DNA of 64,000 bases from Arthrobacter sp. Edens01 (GTDB taxonomy: Bacteria; Actinomycetota; Actinomycetes; Actinomycetales; Micrococcaceae), in the NCBI RefSeq assembly GCF_001307035.1, contig NZ_LKIU01000004.1:93811-157810 (forward strand), in the 5' to 3' direction. The first letter of the stretch is position 1. Each line of letters begins with the position of its first letter. Made by a program: the position numbers and the translations under genes. Shown here in pieces: positions 51,970 to 61,211 of the stretch. Below the pieces are notes generated by a model that was given only the letters and a program-made list of their open reading frames with translations, was not told the DNA's origin and made no database searches.

Positions 51970-53496
51970 ATGACTTCGATCGCCCAGACCACGGAGCTGG
52001 CCCCACGCATCCAGAACGCACTTGCTGCCTGCGGTGTTACGAATGACGCCTACGGCGAGGACCGCGCCACCCGTTCGCCGCTGACCGGCGAACCCCTCGT
52101 CAGTCTGCGCAACACTACGGACGAAGAGGTGGAGGCAGCCATCGCGGCAGCCCATTCCGCCTTCCTCTCATGGCGGGAGGTTCCCGCTCCGGTACGCGGA
52201 AATGTGGTCAAGCGGTGGGGCGAGCTGTTGACCGAGCATAAGGAGGACCTGGCCGCGATTGTCCAGGCCGAGGCCGGCAAGATCACCTCGGAAGCGCTCG
52301 GCGAAGTGCAGGAGATGATCGACATCTGCGACTTCGCAGTCGGGCAGTCCCGCATGCTTTACGGCAAGACCATGCCGTCGGAGCGGCCGGGTCACCGGCT
52401 GATGGAAACCTGGCATCCACTCGGGGTGGTGGGTGTGATTTCGGCATTCAACTTCCCGGTCGCCGTGTACTCATGGAACACCGCCCTGGCCTTGATCGCC
52501 GGTGACACAGTGGTCTGGAAGCCGTCCGGCACGACCATGCTCTCCGCGCTGGCCACCAACGCCCTCCTAGCGAGGGCGGTGGCCGAAAGCGGCGCACCGG
52601 CTGAGATCCATCAGCTCATCGTGACTGACCGCGGCGGAGCGCAGCGGCTCATTGAGGACGAGCGTGTAGCACTGGTATCCGCGACCGGGTCCGTGCGAAT
52701 GGGCCGGGAAATCGCTCCGAAGGTGGCAGAGCGCTTTGGCCGGACCATCCTGGAGCTGGGCGGAAACAACGGTGCAATCATCACCCCGAGTGCTGATTTG
52801 GATCTGGCACTGCGCGGCATTGTGTTTGCCGCCGTCGGGACCGCAGGGCAGCGCTGCACCTCGATGCGGCGGCTGATTGTGCACGAATCGATCGTGGAGG
52901 AACTCATCGGGAAACTCGTTGCCGCCTACTCCAGCCTGAACATTGGCCTTCCGCTCGATGAAAACAACCTCGTGGGTCCGCTGATCAACGAAGCGAGCTA
53001 CGACGCAATGCAGCGGGCTCTGGCCCAGGCCAGGGAAGAAGGCGGTACGGTGCTCACCGGCGGGGAACGCGTGCTCGCCGAAACCTACCCGGAGGCGTAC
53101 TACGTGGAGCCGGCCATCGTCCGGATGCCGGAACAGAGCGGCGTGGTGCACGATGAAACCTTCGCTCCGATCCTCTACGTCATGACCTACACCGACTTCG
53201 ATGAGGCCATCGCTCTGCACAATGCCGTTCCGCAGGGACTCTCTTCGGCGGTGTTCACCCAGGACCAGGCCGAAGCGGAGCGGTTCCTCTCCGCCTCCGG
53301 TTCGGACTGCGGGATCGCAAACGTCAACATAGGTACCTCCGGTGCCGAGATCGGCGGGGCCTTCGGCGGCGAAAAGGAGACCGGCGGCGGGCGGGAATCC
53401 GGATCGGACTCGTGGAAGGCATACATGCGCCAGGCCACTAATACCGTCAACTACTCCGGACAGCTGCCGCTGGCCCAGGGCGTGGAGTTCCTCTAA
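51970..53496 (+). CDS. amaB: L-2-aminoadipate-6-semialdehyde dehydrogenase (ALDH7/AmaB)
   Basis: NAD-dependent aldehyde dehydrogenase of 508 residues. The ALDH7 (antiquitin) group is recognised by WHPLGVVGVISAFNFPVAVY (about 150-169), ELGGNNGAII (about 260-269), catalytic Cys in GTAGQRCTSMRRL (about 293-305), and the C-terminal GAEIGGAFGGEKETGGGRES (about 459-478), nearly diagnostic for this subfamily. It oxidises aminoadipate semialdehyde (in equilibrium with piperideine-6-carboxylate) to L-2-aminoadipate. I use ATG 51970 after AGGAA; the open frame to 51931 has no homology. It lies directly downstream of hglS in the same operon. Confidence 0.9.
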   Translation: MTSIAQTTELAPRIQNALAACGVTNDAYGEDRATRSPLTGEPLVSLRNTTDEEVEAAIAAAHSAFLSWREVPAPVRGNVVKRWGELLTEHKEDLAAIVQAEAGKITSEALGEVQEMIDICDFAVGQSRMLYGKTMPSERPGHRLMETWHPLGVVGVISAFNFPVAVYSWNTALALIAGDTVVWKPSGTTMLSALATNALLARAVAESGAPAEIHQLIVTDRGGAQRLIEDERVALVSATGSVRMGREIAPKVAERFGRTILELGGNNGAIITPSADLDLALRGIVFAAVGTAGQRCTSMRRLIVHESIVEELIGKLVAAYSSLNIGLPLDENNLVGPLINEASYDAMQRALAQAREEGGTVLTGGERVLAETYPEAYYVEPAIVRMPEQSGVVHDETFAPILYVMTYTDFDEAIALHNAVPQGLSSAVFTQDQAEAERFLSASGSDCGIANVNIGTSGAEIGGAFGGEKETGGGRESGSDSWKAYMRQATNTVNYSGQLPLAQGVEFL

Positions 53497-53554
53497 AAGC
53501 TGTTGGTCTTACACCTACTACCCAGGCGGGTTACGCAGAAGGAGCAGCGCAAAA

Positions 53555-54730
53555 GTGGTCGATGATGTTTTCAATTTGATGGACGAGTGGGGACCGGAAA
53601 AGATCGTCGCGGTCAGCGACACCAAGACCGGAATGAAGGGCGTCCTGGTCATCGACAACACAGCCCGTGGGATAGGCAAGGGCGGCACCCGCATGCTGCC
53701 GACCGTATCCGTCCGGGAAATCGCCCGGCTCGCGCGGGTGATGACCTGGAAGTGGGCAGGTGTGGACCTGTTCTACGGCGGCGCAAAGGCAGGTATTCAG
53801 GCCGATCCGCAGTCCCCGTACAAAGAGGAAATCCTCCGCGCCTTCGTCCGCCGGCTGAGCAACGAGGTGCCCGCAGAGTACGTCTTCGGGCTGGATATGG
53901 GCCTAACGGAAGACGACGCGGCAATCATCAACGATGAGCTGGGAGACCGGGGCGCTGCGGTGGGAACCCCTTACGAGCTGGGCGGAATACCGTACGACAA
54001 GCTGGGCATCACCGGTTACGGGGTAGCCGAGGTAGTGGACCAGGCCGCCGTCCGGATCGGCTTGGAAGGGCGGCGCGTGGCGCTCCAGGGGTTCGGAGCG
54101 GTGGGCCACGCCGCCGCGGCCCGCCTGCATGCCTTGGGCTACAGTGTGGTCTCGATTTCCACGGCCGCGGGGGCGCTGCATGACCCCGCTGGACTGGATG
54201 TGCCGCTGCTGCTGCAGCTCCGGGAGGACCGGGGAGACACGCTGGTCGATGCTCTGCCGCAGCTTCGGATCGAACCCGGTTCAGAGCTGCTGGTGGACGC
54301 CGACATTGCGGTTCCGGCCGCGCTGCAGGACGTGATCACCGTCAACAACGCGGCGGACATCAAGGCACGCCTTCTAGTAGAGGGGGCCAACCTGCCGACT
54401 TCTCCTGACGCGCAGGCGCTGCTGCACCGGCGTGGAGTGACCGTCATCCCAGACTTTGTAGCCAACGCCGGAGGAGTGGTGAGTGCTGCCTTCGCCATGG
54501 ATGCAAGGTACTCGGCGTTCAGACCGGAAACCGAGCAGATCTTCACCACAGTGTCGGCGAAACTGCGGACGAACGCCGACCAGGTCCTGGATGAGACGCT
54601 CCGGCGCGGCGGGACGAGTCACGAGGCGGCCCGGGCAATGGCACAGGAACGGGTCCTTGTGGCGATGGAGCTGCGGGGCAAACCGCGGCGAAACAGGACG
54701 GCTTTCCCCGCTCTTTCGGCCAGCCGCTAG
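53555..54730 (+). CDS. Glu/Leu/Phe/Val-type amino-acid dehydrogenase, possible 2-aminoadipate deaminase
   Basis: NAD(P)-dependent oxidative deaminase of 391 residues. The N-domain has GGTRMLPTVSVREIARLARV (about 44-63) and the substrate lysine motif FYGGAKAGIQADP (about 74-86); the nucleotide domain has VALQGFGAVGHAAAARLHAL (about 175-194). NAGGVVSAAF (about 303-312) is typical of the C-terminal half. GTG 53555 follows AAGGAG; an open frame reaching back into amaB is spurious. In the lysine route the one step otherwise missing from this operon is deamination of L-2-aminoadipate to 2-oxoadipate, which this enzyme could supply in place of an aminotransferase. Glutamate dehydrogenase activity for nitrogen balance is the main alternative. 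Confidence 0.82.
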   Translation: MVDDVFNLMDEWGPEKIVAVSDTKTGMKGVLVIDNTARGIGKGGTRMLPTVSVREIARLARVMTWKWAGVDLFYGGAKAGIQADPQSPYKEEILRAFVRRLSNEVPAEYVFGLDMGLTEDDAAIINDELGDRGAAVGTPYELGGIPYDKLGITGYGVAEVVDQAAVRIGLEGRRVALQGFGAVGHAAAARLHALGYSVVSISTAAGALHDPAGLDVPLLLQLREDRGDTLVDALPQLRIEPGSELLVDADIAVPAALQDVITVNNAADIKARLLVEGANLPTSPDAQALLHRRGVTVIPDFVANAGGVVSAAFAMDARYSAFRPETEQIFTTVSAKLRTNADQVLDETLRRGGTSHEAARAMAQERVLVAMELRGKPRRNRTAFPALSASR

Positions 54731-54732
54731 CC

Positions 54733-57576
54733 GTGGTGACCGTGAGTGCAGAAACTGACCTGACTGCCCTGCTGGCCGAACTCCGCCAATCGTTGAAAGG
54801 CGAGGTGGACGGCGGCCCTGCGCGCCGTGCGCAGTACTCATCTGATGCGTCCAACTATCGGATCGCACCACTGGCGGTCGTTCTTCCCCGCGATGAGGAC
54901 GATGTCCTTGCTGCTTTGAAGATTGCCGGCCGCCACCAGGTGCCTGTTACTGTCCGAGGCGGAGGGACCTCCTGCGCAGGCAACGCAGTAGGCCCGGGGC
55001 TGGTGCTGGACATGAGCAGGTCTATGAACAGGATCATTTCCATCGACCCGGAGACCCGGACGGCGGTGGTACAGCCGGGCGTCGTACTCTCAGATTTGCA
55101 GGCAGCAGCTGCCGCCTTTGGACTGCGTTTTGGGCCAGACCCGTCCACGGCCACGCGCTGCACGCTGGGCGGGATGATTGGGAACAACGCCTGCGGGCCG
55201 CACGGCCTGGCTTACGGCCGCACGGCAGACAGTGTGCTGGGCCTGCGGCTTCTGACCGGTGACGGCCGGGTGCTGGAACTTGGTGCAGGGCGGGAAAGCT
55301 TCGACCAGGTGCCGGGTTTGGAGCAGTTTGTGCTGGCTCGTCTGGAGACCATACGCACCGAATTTGGTCGGTTCAGCCGTCAGATTTCCGGCTACAGCCT
55401 GGAACACCTCCTGCCGGAGAATGGCAGGAACCTGGTCGCAGCCCTGACGGGAACGGAGGGGACCTGCGGCATCATTCTCGAGGCCCGACTGCAGCTGGTC
55501 CAGCGTTCGCCGGCGCCGGCACTTGCCGTGCTGGGGTACCCGGACATGGCTGCAGCAGCAGATGCTGTTCCGGGCCTGCTCCCGCACGGACCGCTGGCGC
55601 TCGAAGGGCTGGACAGTGCGCTGGTGGAAAGTGTCCGCCGATCCGGCGCCGATTTGCCGGATCTCCCGGCAGGCGGCGGCTGGCTGATGGCGGAAGTCGG
55701 CGGCGCCACCGAATCCGAAGCAGTTGCCTCAGCCCAGGCGATGGTTCGTGATGGCGGGGCGCTGGACGCTGTGGTCCTGCCATCAGGGCCAGAGGCGCGG
55801 AAACTGTGGCAGGTCCGGGCTGATGGTGCCGGACTCGCCGGAAGGACGGCCGGGGGCCTGCAGGCATGGCCGGGTTGGGAAGACTCTGCAGTTCCTCCGG
55901 AACATCTGGGCGATTATCTGCGCTCACTGACGGCGCTGATGGAAAAGCACCGGCTTTCCGGGCTCGCCTACGGCCACTTCGGTGACGGCTGTGTTCACCT
56001 GCGTATCGACTTTCCACTCGACGCGGATGGAAAAGCCATGCGGGCCTTCCTTTTCGCTGCGGCGGAGCTCGCGGCCTCCTACGGCGGTTCCCTCTCCGGC
56101 GAACATGGTGACGGACGGGCGCGCAGTGAACTCCTGGGCGCGATGTATTCCGCAGAAGCTATTGCCGCATTCGCCGCGTTCAAGGCGCTGTTCGATCCGC
56201 AGGGGATTCTTAATCCGGGGGTGGTAGTGGATCCGGACCCACTGGATGCCGCACTGAGACGGCCTCAGGCCGTTGAGGTGCGGGCGGGAGACGGATTCGC
56301 CTTCGCCCACGACGCCGGCAGCGTCACCGATGCGCTGCACCGCTGCGTGGGCGTAGGCAAATGCAGGGCGGATCTTCGCGCTGAAGGAGGGTTTATGTGT
56401 CCTTCCTACCAAGCCACGCGCGACGAGGCAGAATCGACCCGAGGCAGGGCGAGGGTACTGCAGGAGATGCTCAACGGCGGAATCATCGAGATCGGCTGGT
56501 CAGCACCGGAAGTCCATGAGGTCCTCGACCTGTGCCTAAGCTGCAAAGCCTGCGCCAACGATTGCCCCACCGGCATAGACATGGCGATGTACAAGTCCGA
56601 GGCCCTGCATCAGACCTTCAAGGGCCGGGTCCGGCCCTTGACTCACTACACCTTCGGAAGGCTCCCGGCCTGGCTGCGGCTGGCCGGACCCGTGGCACCA
56701 CTGATCAACCTAGCTGGAAGAATCCCCGGCTTTGGGCGGCTTGCCATGCGTCTGGCTGGCGCTGACCCGCGCCGTGCCCTTCCCAAACTCCCTAACCGTC
56801 CGTTCCGAGCCCTGCACCAAGCCCGTAACCGGCCAACGGAGAACGGGCCCGAATCGGGGCACCCGGTGCTGCTCTGGGTAGACTCCTTCTCCGACACACT
56901 CAGCCCCGACGTCGCCAAAGCGGCTTTGAAACTCCTCACCGCGGCCGGCTGCGACGTCCAGCTGGCCGGGCCGGGAGCGTGCTGCGGCCTGACTCTCATC
57001 ACCACCGGCCAGCTGACAGCGGCAAAAGCGAAACTCAGCCGGACCCTTGATCTGCTGTACCCCCATGTCCAGGCTGGTCGAGTCATCGTCGGGCTGGAAC
57101 CATCCTGCACCGCGGTGCTCCGCTCGGACATTCTGGAGCTGTTGCCGCAGGACCCGCGTGCCCAGGCGGTGTCACGGGCGACCAAGACCGTAGCGGAACT
57201 CCTCGACTCCATGGGGTGGACACCGCCGCAGGTTGGGGAGGCACTGCTGGTGCAGCCGCACTGCCATCATCACGCCGTCATGGGCTACAGCGCGGACCTC
57301 GCCTTGCTGGAGAAGGCCGGATGCGACGTCGAAGTATCTTCCGGCTGCTGCGGTCTGGCAGGCAACTTCGGTATGGAAAAGGGACACTACGAAATCTCCG
57401 CGAAGATCGCCGGCGACGGGATCCTTAGCCTGGCTGCCGCAGACCCGGAACGGGCCGTGCTGGCTGACGGGTTCAGCTGCCGAACCCAGGTTGCTGACCT
57501 GGCGGGGCTCCCGGCACGCCACCTGGTGCAGGTCTTGGCTGACGCTTTGGATAAACCGGAGGACTCCCGCCTCTGA
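54733..57576 (+). CDS. FAD- and Fe-S-dependent D-2-hydroxyglutarate dehydrogenase (YdiJ-like)
   Basis: Large flavo-iron-sulfur dehydrogenase of 947 residues. Domains in order: FAD_binding_4 (about 40-220, with PVTVRGGGTSCAGNAVGPG and TLGGMIGNNACGPH); FAD-oxidase C domain (about 260-505, with GHFGDGCVHLRIDFP and SGEHGDGRARSELL); a 4Fe-4S region with CVGVGKCR and CLSCKACANDCPTG (about 538-620); then two CCG-type cysteine modules (GPGACCGLTL about 750 and SGCCGLAGNFGM about 875). The length and all-in-one layout match YdiJ, which oxidises D-2-hydroxyglutarate to 2-oxoglutarate. Behind hglS this gives the last step of the route. The start is GTG 54733 or GTG 54739. D-lactate is a less likely substrate. 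Confidence 0.88.
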   Translation: MVTVSAETDLTALLAELRQSLKGEVDGGPARRAQYSSDASNYRIAPLAVVLPRDEDDVLAALKIAGRHQVPVTVRGGGTSCAGNAVGPGLVLDMSRSMNRIISIDPETRTAVVQPGVVLSDLQAAAAAFGLRFGPDPSTATRCTLGGMIGNNACGPHGLAYGRTADSVLGLRLLTGDGRVLELGAGRESFDQVPGLEQFVLARLETIRTEFGRFSRQISGYSLEHLLPENGRNLVAALTGTEGTCGIILEARLQLVQRSPAPALAVLGYPDMAAAADAVPGLLPHGPLALEGLDSALVESVRRSGADLPDLPAGGGWLMAEVGGATESEAVASAQAMVRDGGALDAVVLPSGPEARKLWQVRADGAGLAGRTAGGLQAWPGWEDSAVPPEHLGDYLRSLTALMEKHRLSGLAYGHFGDGCVHLRIDFPLDADGKAMRAFLFAAAELAASYGGSLSGEHGDGRARSELLGAMYSAEAIAAFAAFKALFDPQGILNPGVVVDPDPLDAALRRPQAVEVRAGDGFAFAHDAGSVTDALHRCVGVGKCRADLRAEGGFMCPSYQATRDEAESTRGRARVLQEMLNGGIIEIGWSAPEVHEVLDLCLSCKACANDCPTGIDMAMYKSEALHQTFKGRVRPLTHYTFGRLPAWLRLAGPVAPLINLAGRIPGFGRLAMRLAGADPRRALPKLPNRPFRALHQARNRPTENGPESGHPVLLWVDSFSDTLSPDVAKAALKLLTAAGCDVQLAGPGACCGLTLITTGQLTAAKAKLSRTLDLLYPHVQAGRVIVGLEPSCTAVLRSDILELLPQDPRAQAVSRATKTVAELLDSMGWTPPQVGEALLVQPHCHHHAVMGYSADLALLEKAGCDVEVSSGCCGLAGNFGMEKGHYEISAKIAGDGILSLAAADPERAVLADGFSCRTQVADLAGLPARHLVQVLADALDKPEDSRL

Positions 57577-57658
57577 GCGGCCCGGGCACTGACACGGCAC
57601 AGGCCCCGGTCCTAGACTGGCGCAGGGGACCACACCGCTACGAGCAGGGGCCAACGCA

Positions 57659-58582
57659 ATGGACGCCGCACCGGTCATAACTATCCTCCCGGAAGCACCA
57701 GCGCATCTGGCTGATGCCGTGCGCGACGGCGGCGGGGTCACCGCACCGCTGTCCGACCAAACCACGGGGCTGATAGTGCTGGCCGGAGAATCCCTGGCTG
57801 ACCTGACGGACATCCTGAAGAGCCACCCGGCCATCCGCTGGATCCAGGTCTACCTTGCCGGAGCGGACGCCTGGGTTCCGCTGATTCAGCAGTACCCGGA
57901 GATTCGGTGGACCAGTGCCAAGGGTGCGTACGGTCAGCCCGTAGGGGAGTATGCGCTGACCCTGACGCTGGCCATGCTCCGTGCGGTCCCCACCTTCGCG
58001 CGGGCCAGGAGCTGGGGCCCGCCGCAGGGGACGTCCCTGTATGGAAAACGGGTGGTGATCGTCGGGGCAGGCGGCGTGGGCCGGGAGATCCTGCGCCTCG
58101 TGGGCATCTTCACCCCGCACATCACGGTGGTCCGCCGCCATGACGAGCCGGTGCCGGGAGCCGAACGCACCGTCACCGACGCCGGGCTGGATGACGCGCT
58201 CGGAGGCAGCGACGTCGTAATCCTGGCCGCAGCGATGACAACCGCAACCCGGCACCTGATCGATGCGAGGCGGCTGGGGCAGATGTCACCGCATGCCGTG
58301 CTCATCAACATTGCCCGCGGCCCCCTGGTGGACACCGACGCCCTGGTCGCAGCACTTGCCGAGGGCCGCCTCGCCGGAGCGGCGCTGGACGTCACGGACC
58401 CGCAGCCGTTGCCGGACGGCCATCCGCTGTGGAGTGAGCCGCACGCCCTGATCAGTCCGCACACAGCCGAAACCGAGGCAATGATCCGCCCGCACCTGGC
58501 CGCGAGGGTCCGCGAGAATGTCCGGAGCTTCCGGAACGGCGATCCGCTGGCCGGCCTGGTGGACCCGGCGAAGGGCTATTAG
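57659..58582 (+). CDS. D-isomer-specific 2-hydroxyacid dehydrogenase family, atypical catalytic Gln
   Basis: NAD-binding dehydrogenase of 307 residues. The Rossmann motif is VVIVGAGGVGREILRLVG (about 130-147). NIARGPLVDTDAL (about 218-230) carries the substrate arginine and SPHTAE (about 268-273) the histidine. The family motif DVTDPEPLP reads DVTDPQPLP, so the usual catalytic glutamate is Gln249. Activity may be reduced or different. It starts 82 bases after the D-2-hydroxyglutarate dehydrogenase gene and could be cotranscribed, but the sequence does not prove a link. It overlaps the convergent cyclase gene by four bases. Confidence 0.82.
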   Translation: MDAAPVITILPEAPAHLADAVRDGGGVTAPLSDQTTGLIVLAGESLADLTDILKSHPAIRWIQVYLAGADAWVPLIQQYPEIRWTSAKGAYGQPVGEYALTLTLAMLRAVPTFARARSWGPPQGTSLYGKRVVIVGAGGVGREILRLVGIFTPHITVVRRHDEPVPGAERTVTDAGLDDALGGSDVVILAAAMTTATRHLIDARRLGQMSPHAVLINIARGPLVDTDALVAALAEGRLAGAALDVTDPQPLPDGHPLWSEPHALISPHTAETEAMIRPHLAARVRENVRSFRNGDPLAGLVDPAKGY

Positions 58583-59379
58583 GGCTGCCGCTCCACGAAC
58601 GCCAGGACGCGGGCGGGGCTGGCTGTGCCTCCCACGATCTTGAGCGGGGACACCACCACCATGGCGCCGGTGGCGGGCAGCTGCGCAAGGTTCTGCAGCA
58701 GCGTGACGCCGTACTTGTTGTTGCCCAGCAGGTAGTAGTGCGCCGGGAAGGGCGGGTCGAAGGCACCCGCGTTGCCGGCGTCGATTCCCACCGTCTCCAC
58801 GCCCAGGCCAGCGATTGGAGTCTCCTCCGCCAGCCACTTGGCGCAGGCGGCGGAGATGCCGGGGGTGTGCGAACCGGTCTCGTCGAAGTTCAGGAAGGCG
58901 TCGGCGTCGTCAACGAATTTGTCCCAGCCGGTGCGCAGCAGCAGCCAGGCACCCTTGGGCAGGGCACCTTGCTCGGCTTCCCAGGCCTGGATGTGTTCCG
59001 GTTCCACCAGGAAATCGGGGTCCGCGGCGGCTTCGGCACTGAAATCCAGCACGACGGCGGGGCCCACCAGCCGCTTCACGGGGATCTGGGAGACATCGTC
59101 ACCGTCGCGCCCGGTGATCCAGTGCGACGGCGCGTCCACGTGGGTGCCAATGTGCTCGCCGGTGTGGATGTTGTTGTGCTTCCAGAACGGTCCCGGCTCA
59201 TCGAAGGCACTGACCTGCTCCAGGCTGAAGTCGATCAGGTTCACGAAGGGATCGGGCAGCTTGAGGGTGGGGATGGTGCTGCTCAACGGTGCGGTGAGGT
59301 CAACAACTTCGAGCGCACCGCCGTCGAGCGCAGCGATGAGGTGTTGGAGCAACCCGGGTTCCGTGCGGGGGAGAGACAT
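58579..59379 (-). CDS. Cyclase-family metal hydrolase (kynurenine formamidase-like)
   Basis: Hydrolase of 266 residues. The family metal motif HxGTHxDxPxH is present as HIGTHVDAPSHW (about 74-85), with VDLTAPLSSTIPTLKLPDPF (about 26-45) before it and GLGVETVGIDAGNAGAF in the C-terminal part. Members include bacterial kynurenine formamidase and isatin hydrolase. No other tryptophan-pathway gene is near, so the substrate is unknown. I chose ATG 59379, nine bases after AGGA; the longer frame to 59502 is not supported. It is divergent from a TPP-dependent enzyme. Confidence 0.85.
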   Translation of the reverse strand: MSLPRTEPGLLQHLIAALDGGALEVVDLTAPLSSTIPTLKLPDPFVNLIDFSLEQVSAFDEPGPFWKHNNIHTGEHIGTHVDAPSHWITGRDGDDVSQIPVKRLVGPAVVLDFSAEAAADPDFLVEPEHIQAWEAEQGALPKGAWLLLRTGWDKFVDDADAFLNFDETGSHTPGISAACAKWLAEETPIAGLGVETVGIDAGNAGAFDPPFPAHYYLLGNNKYGVTLLQNLAQLPATGAMVVVSPLKIVGGTASPARVLAFVERQP

Positions 59380-59549
59380 GGTTCGTATTCCTGTCCGAGG
59401 CCGAAAACGTTTGCCTGAGAATACCCGGCACAGGGACGGGACGGCGTTCATGGGTCGATACATGACGCGGCCCAAGTTGGGCGGGCCCCGCTGCCGGGCC
59501 ATAGAGTTCTAGGAACTAAGCCGCACAGAGTTACAGGAGCTTCCCCTCG

Positions 59550-61211
59550 ATGGACAACGTTGCCGAAGCCATTGGCCGCACCCTCGCCCAGCTCGGAGCC
59601 AGCCACGCCTTTGGTGTGGTCGGCAGCGGCAACTTCCACCTGACCAATGCCCTGCGAGCGAACGGCGTTCCGTTCACCGCCGCCCGGCATGAGGGCGGTG
59701 CCGCCACCATGGCTGATGCCTACTCCCGAATGTCCGGTCTGGTCTCCGTGCTGACCACCCACCAGGGCTGCGGGCTAACCAACGCCGCCACCGGCATCGG
59801 CGAAGCCGCGAAGTCGCGCACGCCCATGATCGTCCTGACCGCCGACGCCGCCGCGCCGGCAGTGCGTTCAAACTTCCGGATCGACCAGGACGGACTGGCA
59901 CGCAGCCTGGGTGCTGTTCCGGAGCGGGTCCATTCGGCCGCCACTGCAGTAGCGGACACCATCCGGGCGTTCCGCACGGCCCAGAACGAACGCCGGACAG
60001 TGGTGCTGAGCGTGCCGCTGGATATCCAGTCCCAGCCGGTTCCCGCAGGCCTCCCGGACCGTGCGGCCGCGGTGCCGCCCACCGGGTTCGTTCGGCCCAA
60101 TGCCACTCTTGTGCGGGGGCTGGCGGACATCCTCGGCACTGCTAAGCGTCCGGTCTTCGTTGCCGGCCGCGGTGCCCGGGACGCGGGTCCGGAGCTGAGG
60201 GCCCTCGCCGTCCAGTCGGGTGCGCTCCTTGCCACCAGCGCCGTCGCGAACGGACTCTTCAACGGCGAGGAATTCAACCTCGGCATCGCCGGAGGCTTCT
60301 CCGCGCCGGAGACTGCAGCGCTTATCAGCGAGGCGGACCTGATTATTGGCTGGGGCTGCACCCTGAATATGTGGACCATGCGGCACGGTTCGCTGATCAA
60401 CCCCGACGCCGTTGTGGTCCAGGTGGACCTGGAGGACTCCGCACTCGGCGCCAACCGGGAGATCCACCTCGGCATTATCGGCGACTGCGCTGCAACCGCC
60501 GCCGATGTCCTGGCAGAGCTGCAGGCAACGGTTTCCGAACCGGCCGAAAAGTACCGGACCCCGGAGACGGCGGCGCGGATCGCCGCTGGTTCACGCTGGC
60601 AGGACGTTCCGGTAGAGGACCTCTCCACCGCAGACCGGATCGACCCGCGGGTCCTCACCCTTGAACTCGACAGCCTGCTGCCCGCCGAACGGCTGGTGTC
60701 CGTGGATTCCGGCAACTTCATGGGCTATCCCTCCACCCACCTCGCAGTGCCGGACGAGTTCGGTTTCTGCTTCACCCAGGCGTTCCAGTCCATTGGCCTG
60801 GGCCTGGGCACCGCGATCGGGGCGGCGCTGGCCCGCCCGGACCGGCTTCCGGTGCTTGGCACCGGCGACGGAGGCTTCCTGATGGCCATCTCCGAGCTCG
60901 AAACAGCTGTACGCCTGAACCTGCCGCTGGTGGCCATCGTCTACAACGACGCCGCCTACGGTGCCGAGGTCCACCACTTTGGGACAGGCGGCGCCGAAGC
61001 GGACATGGAGACGGTGACCTTCCCGGACACGGACATTGCCGCAATCGCCCGCGGCTACGGCGCTGAGGGCATCACCGTCCGCACGCGCGGTGACCTTGCC
61101 GCAGTCCGCCAGTGGCTGGAGGGTCCGCGGACCGTGCCGCTGGTTATCGATGCGAAGATCGCGTCCGACGGCGGCGCCTGGTGGCTGGCCGAGGCGTTCA
61201 AGGGGCACTAG
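59550..61211 (+). CDS. Third acetolactate-synthase-like TPP-dependent enzyme
   Basis: Thiamine-diphosphate enzyme of 553 residues. The N-domain has FGVVGSGNFHLTNALRANG (about 21-39), the catalytic glutamate region ARHEGGAATMADAYSRMSG (about 45-63) and LTTHQGCGLTNA (about 68-79). The cofactor motif is GDGGFLMAISELETAV...YNDAAYGAEV, with Asn-Asp for NN. HQGCG replaces the usual GPG loop, so it is a divergent member. It is divergent from the cyclase-family hydrolase over a 170-base gap and may act with it and the nearby 2-hydroxyacid dehydrogenase, but no pathway is evident. It ends with a four-base tail overlap with the DUF4166 gene. Confidence 0.78.
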   Translation: MDNVAEAIGRTLAQLGASHAFGVVGSGNFHLTNALRANGVPFTAARHEGGAATMADAYSRMSGLVSVLTTHQGCGLTNAATGIGEAAKSRTPMIVLTADAAAPAVRSNFRIDQDGLARSLGAVPERVHSAATAVADTIRAFRTAQNERRTVVLSVPLDIQSQPVPAGLPDRAAAVPPTGFVRPNATLVRGLADILGTAKRPVFVAGRGARDAGPELRALAVQSGALLATSAVANGLFNGEEFNLGIAGGFSAPETAALISEADLIIGWGCTLNMWTMRHGSLINPDAVVVQVDLEDSALGANREIHLGIIGDCAATAADVLAELQATVSEPAEKYRTPETAARIAAGSRWQDVPVEDLSTADRIDPRVLTLELDSLLPAERLVSVDSGNFMGYPSTHLAVPDEFGFCFTQAFQSIGLGLGTAIGAALARPDRLPVLGTGDGGFLMAISELETAVRLNLPLVAIVYNDAAYGAEVHHFGTGGAEADMETVTFPDTDIAAIARGYGAEGITVRTRGDLAAVRQWLEGPRTVPLVIDAKIASDGGAWWLAEAFKGH

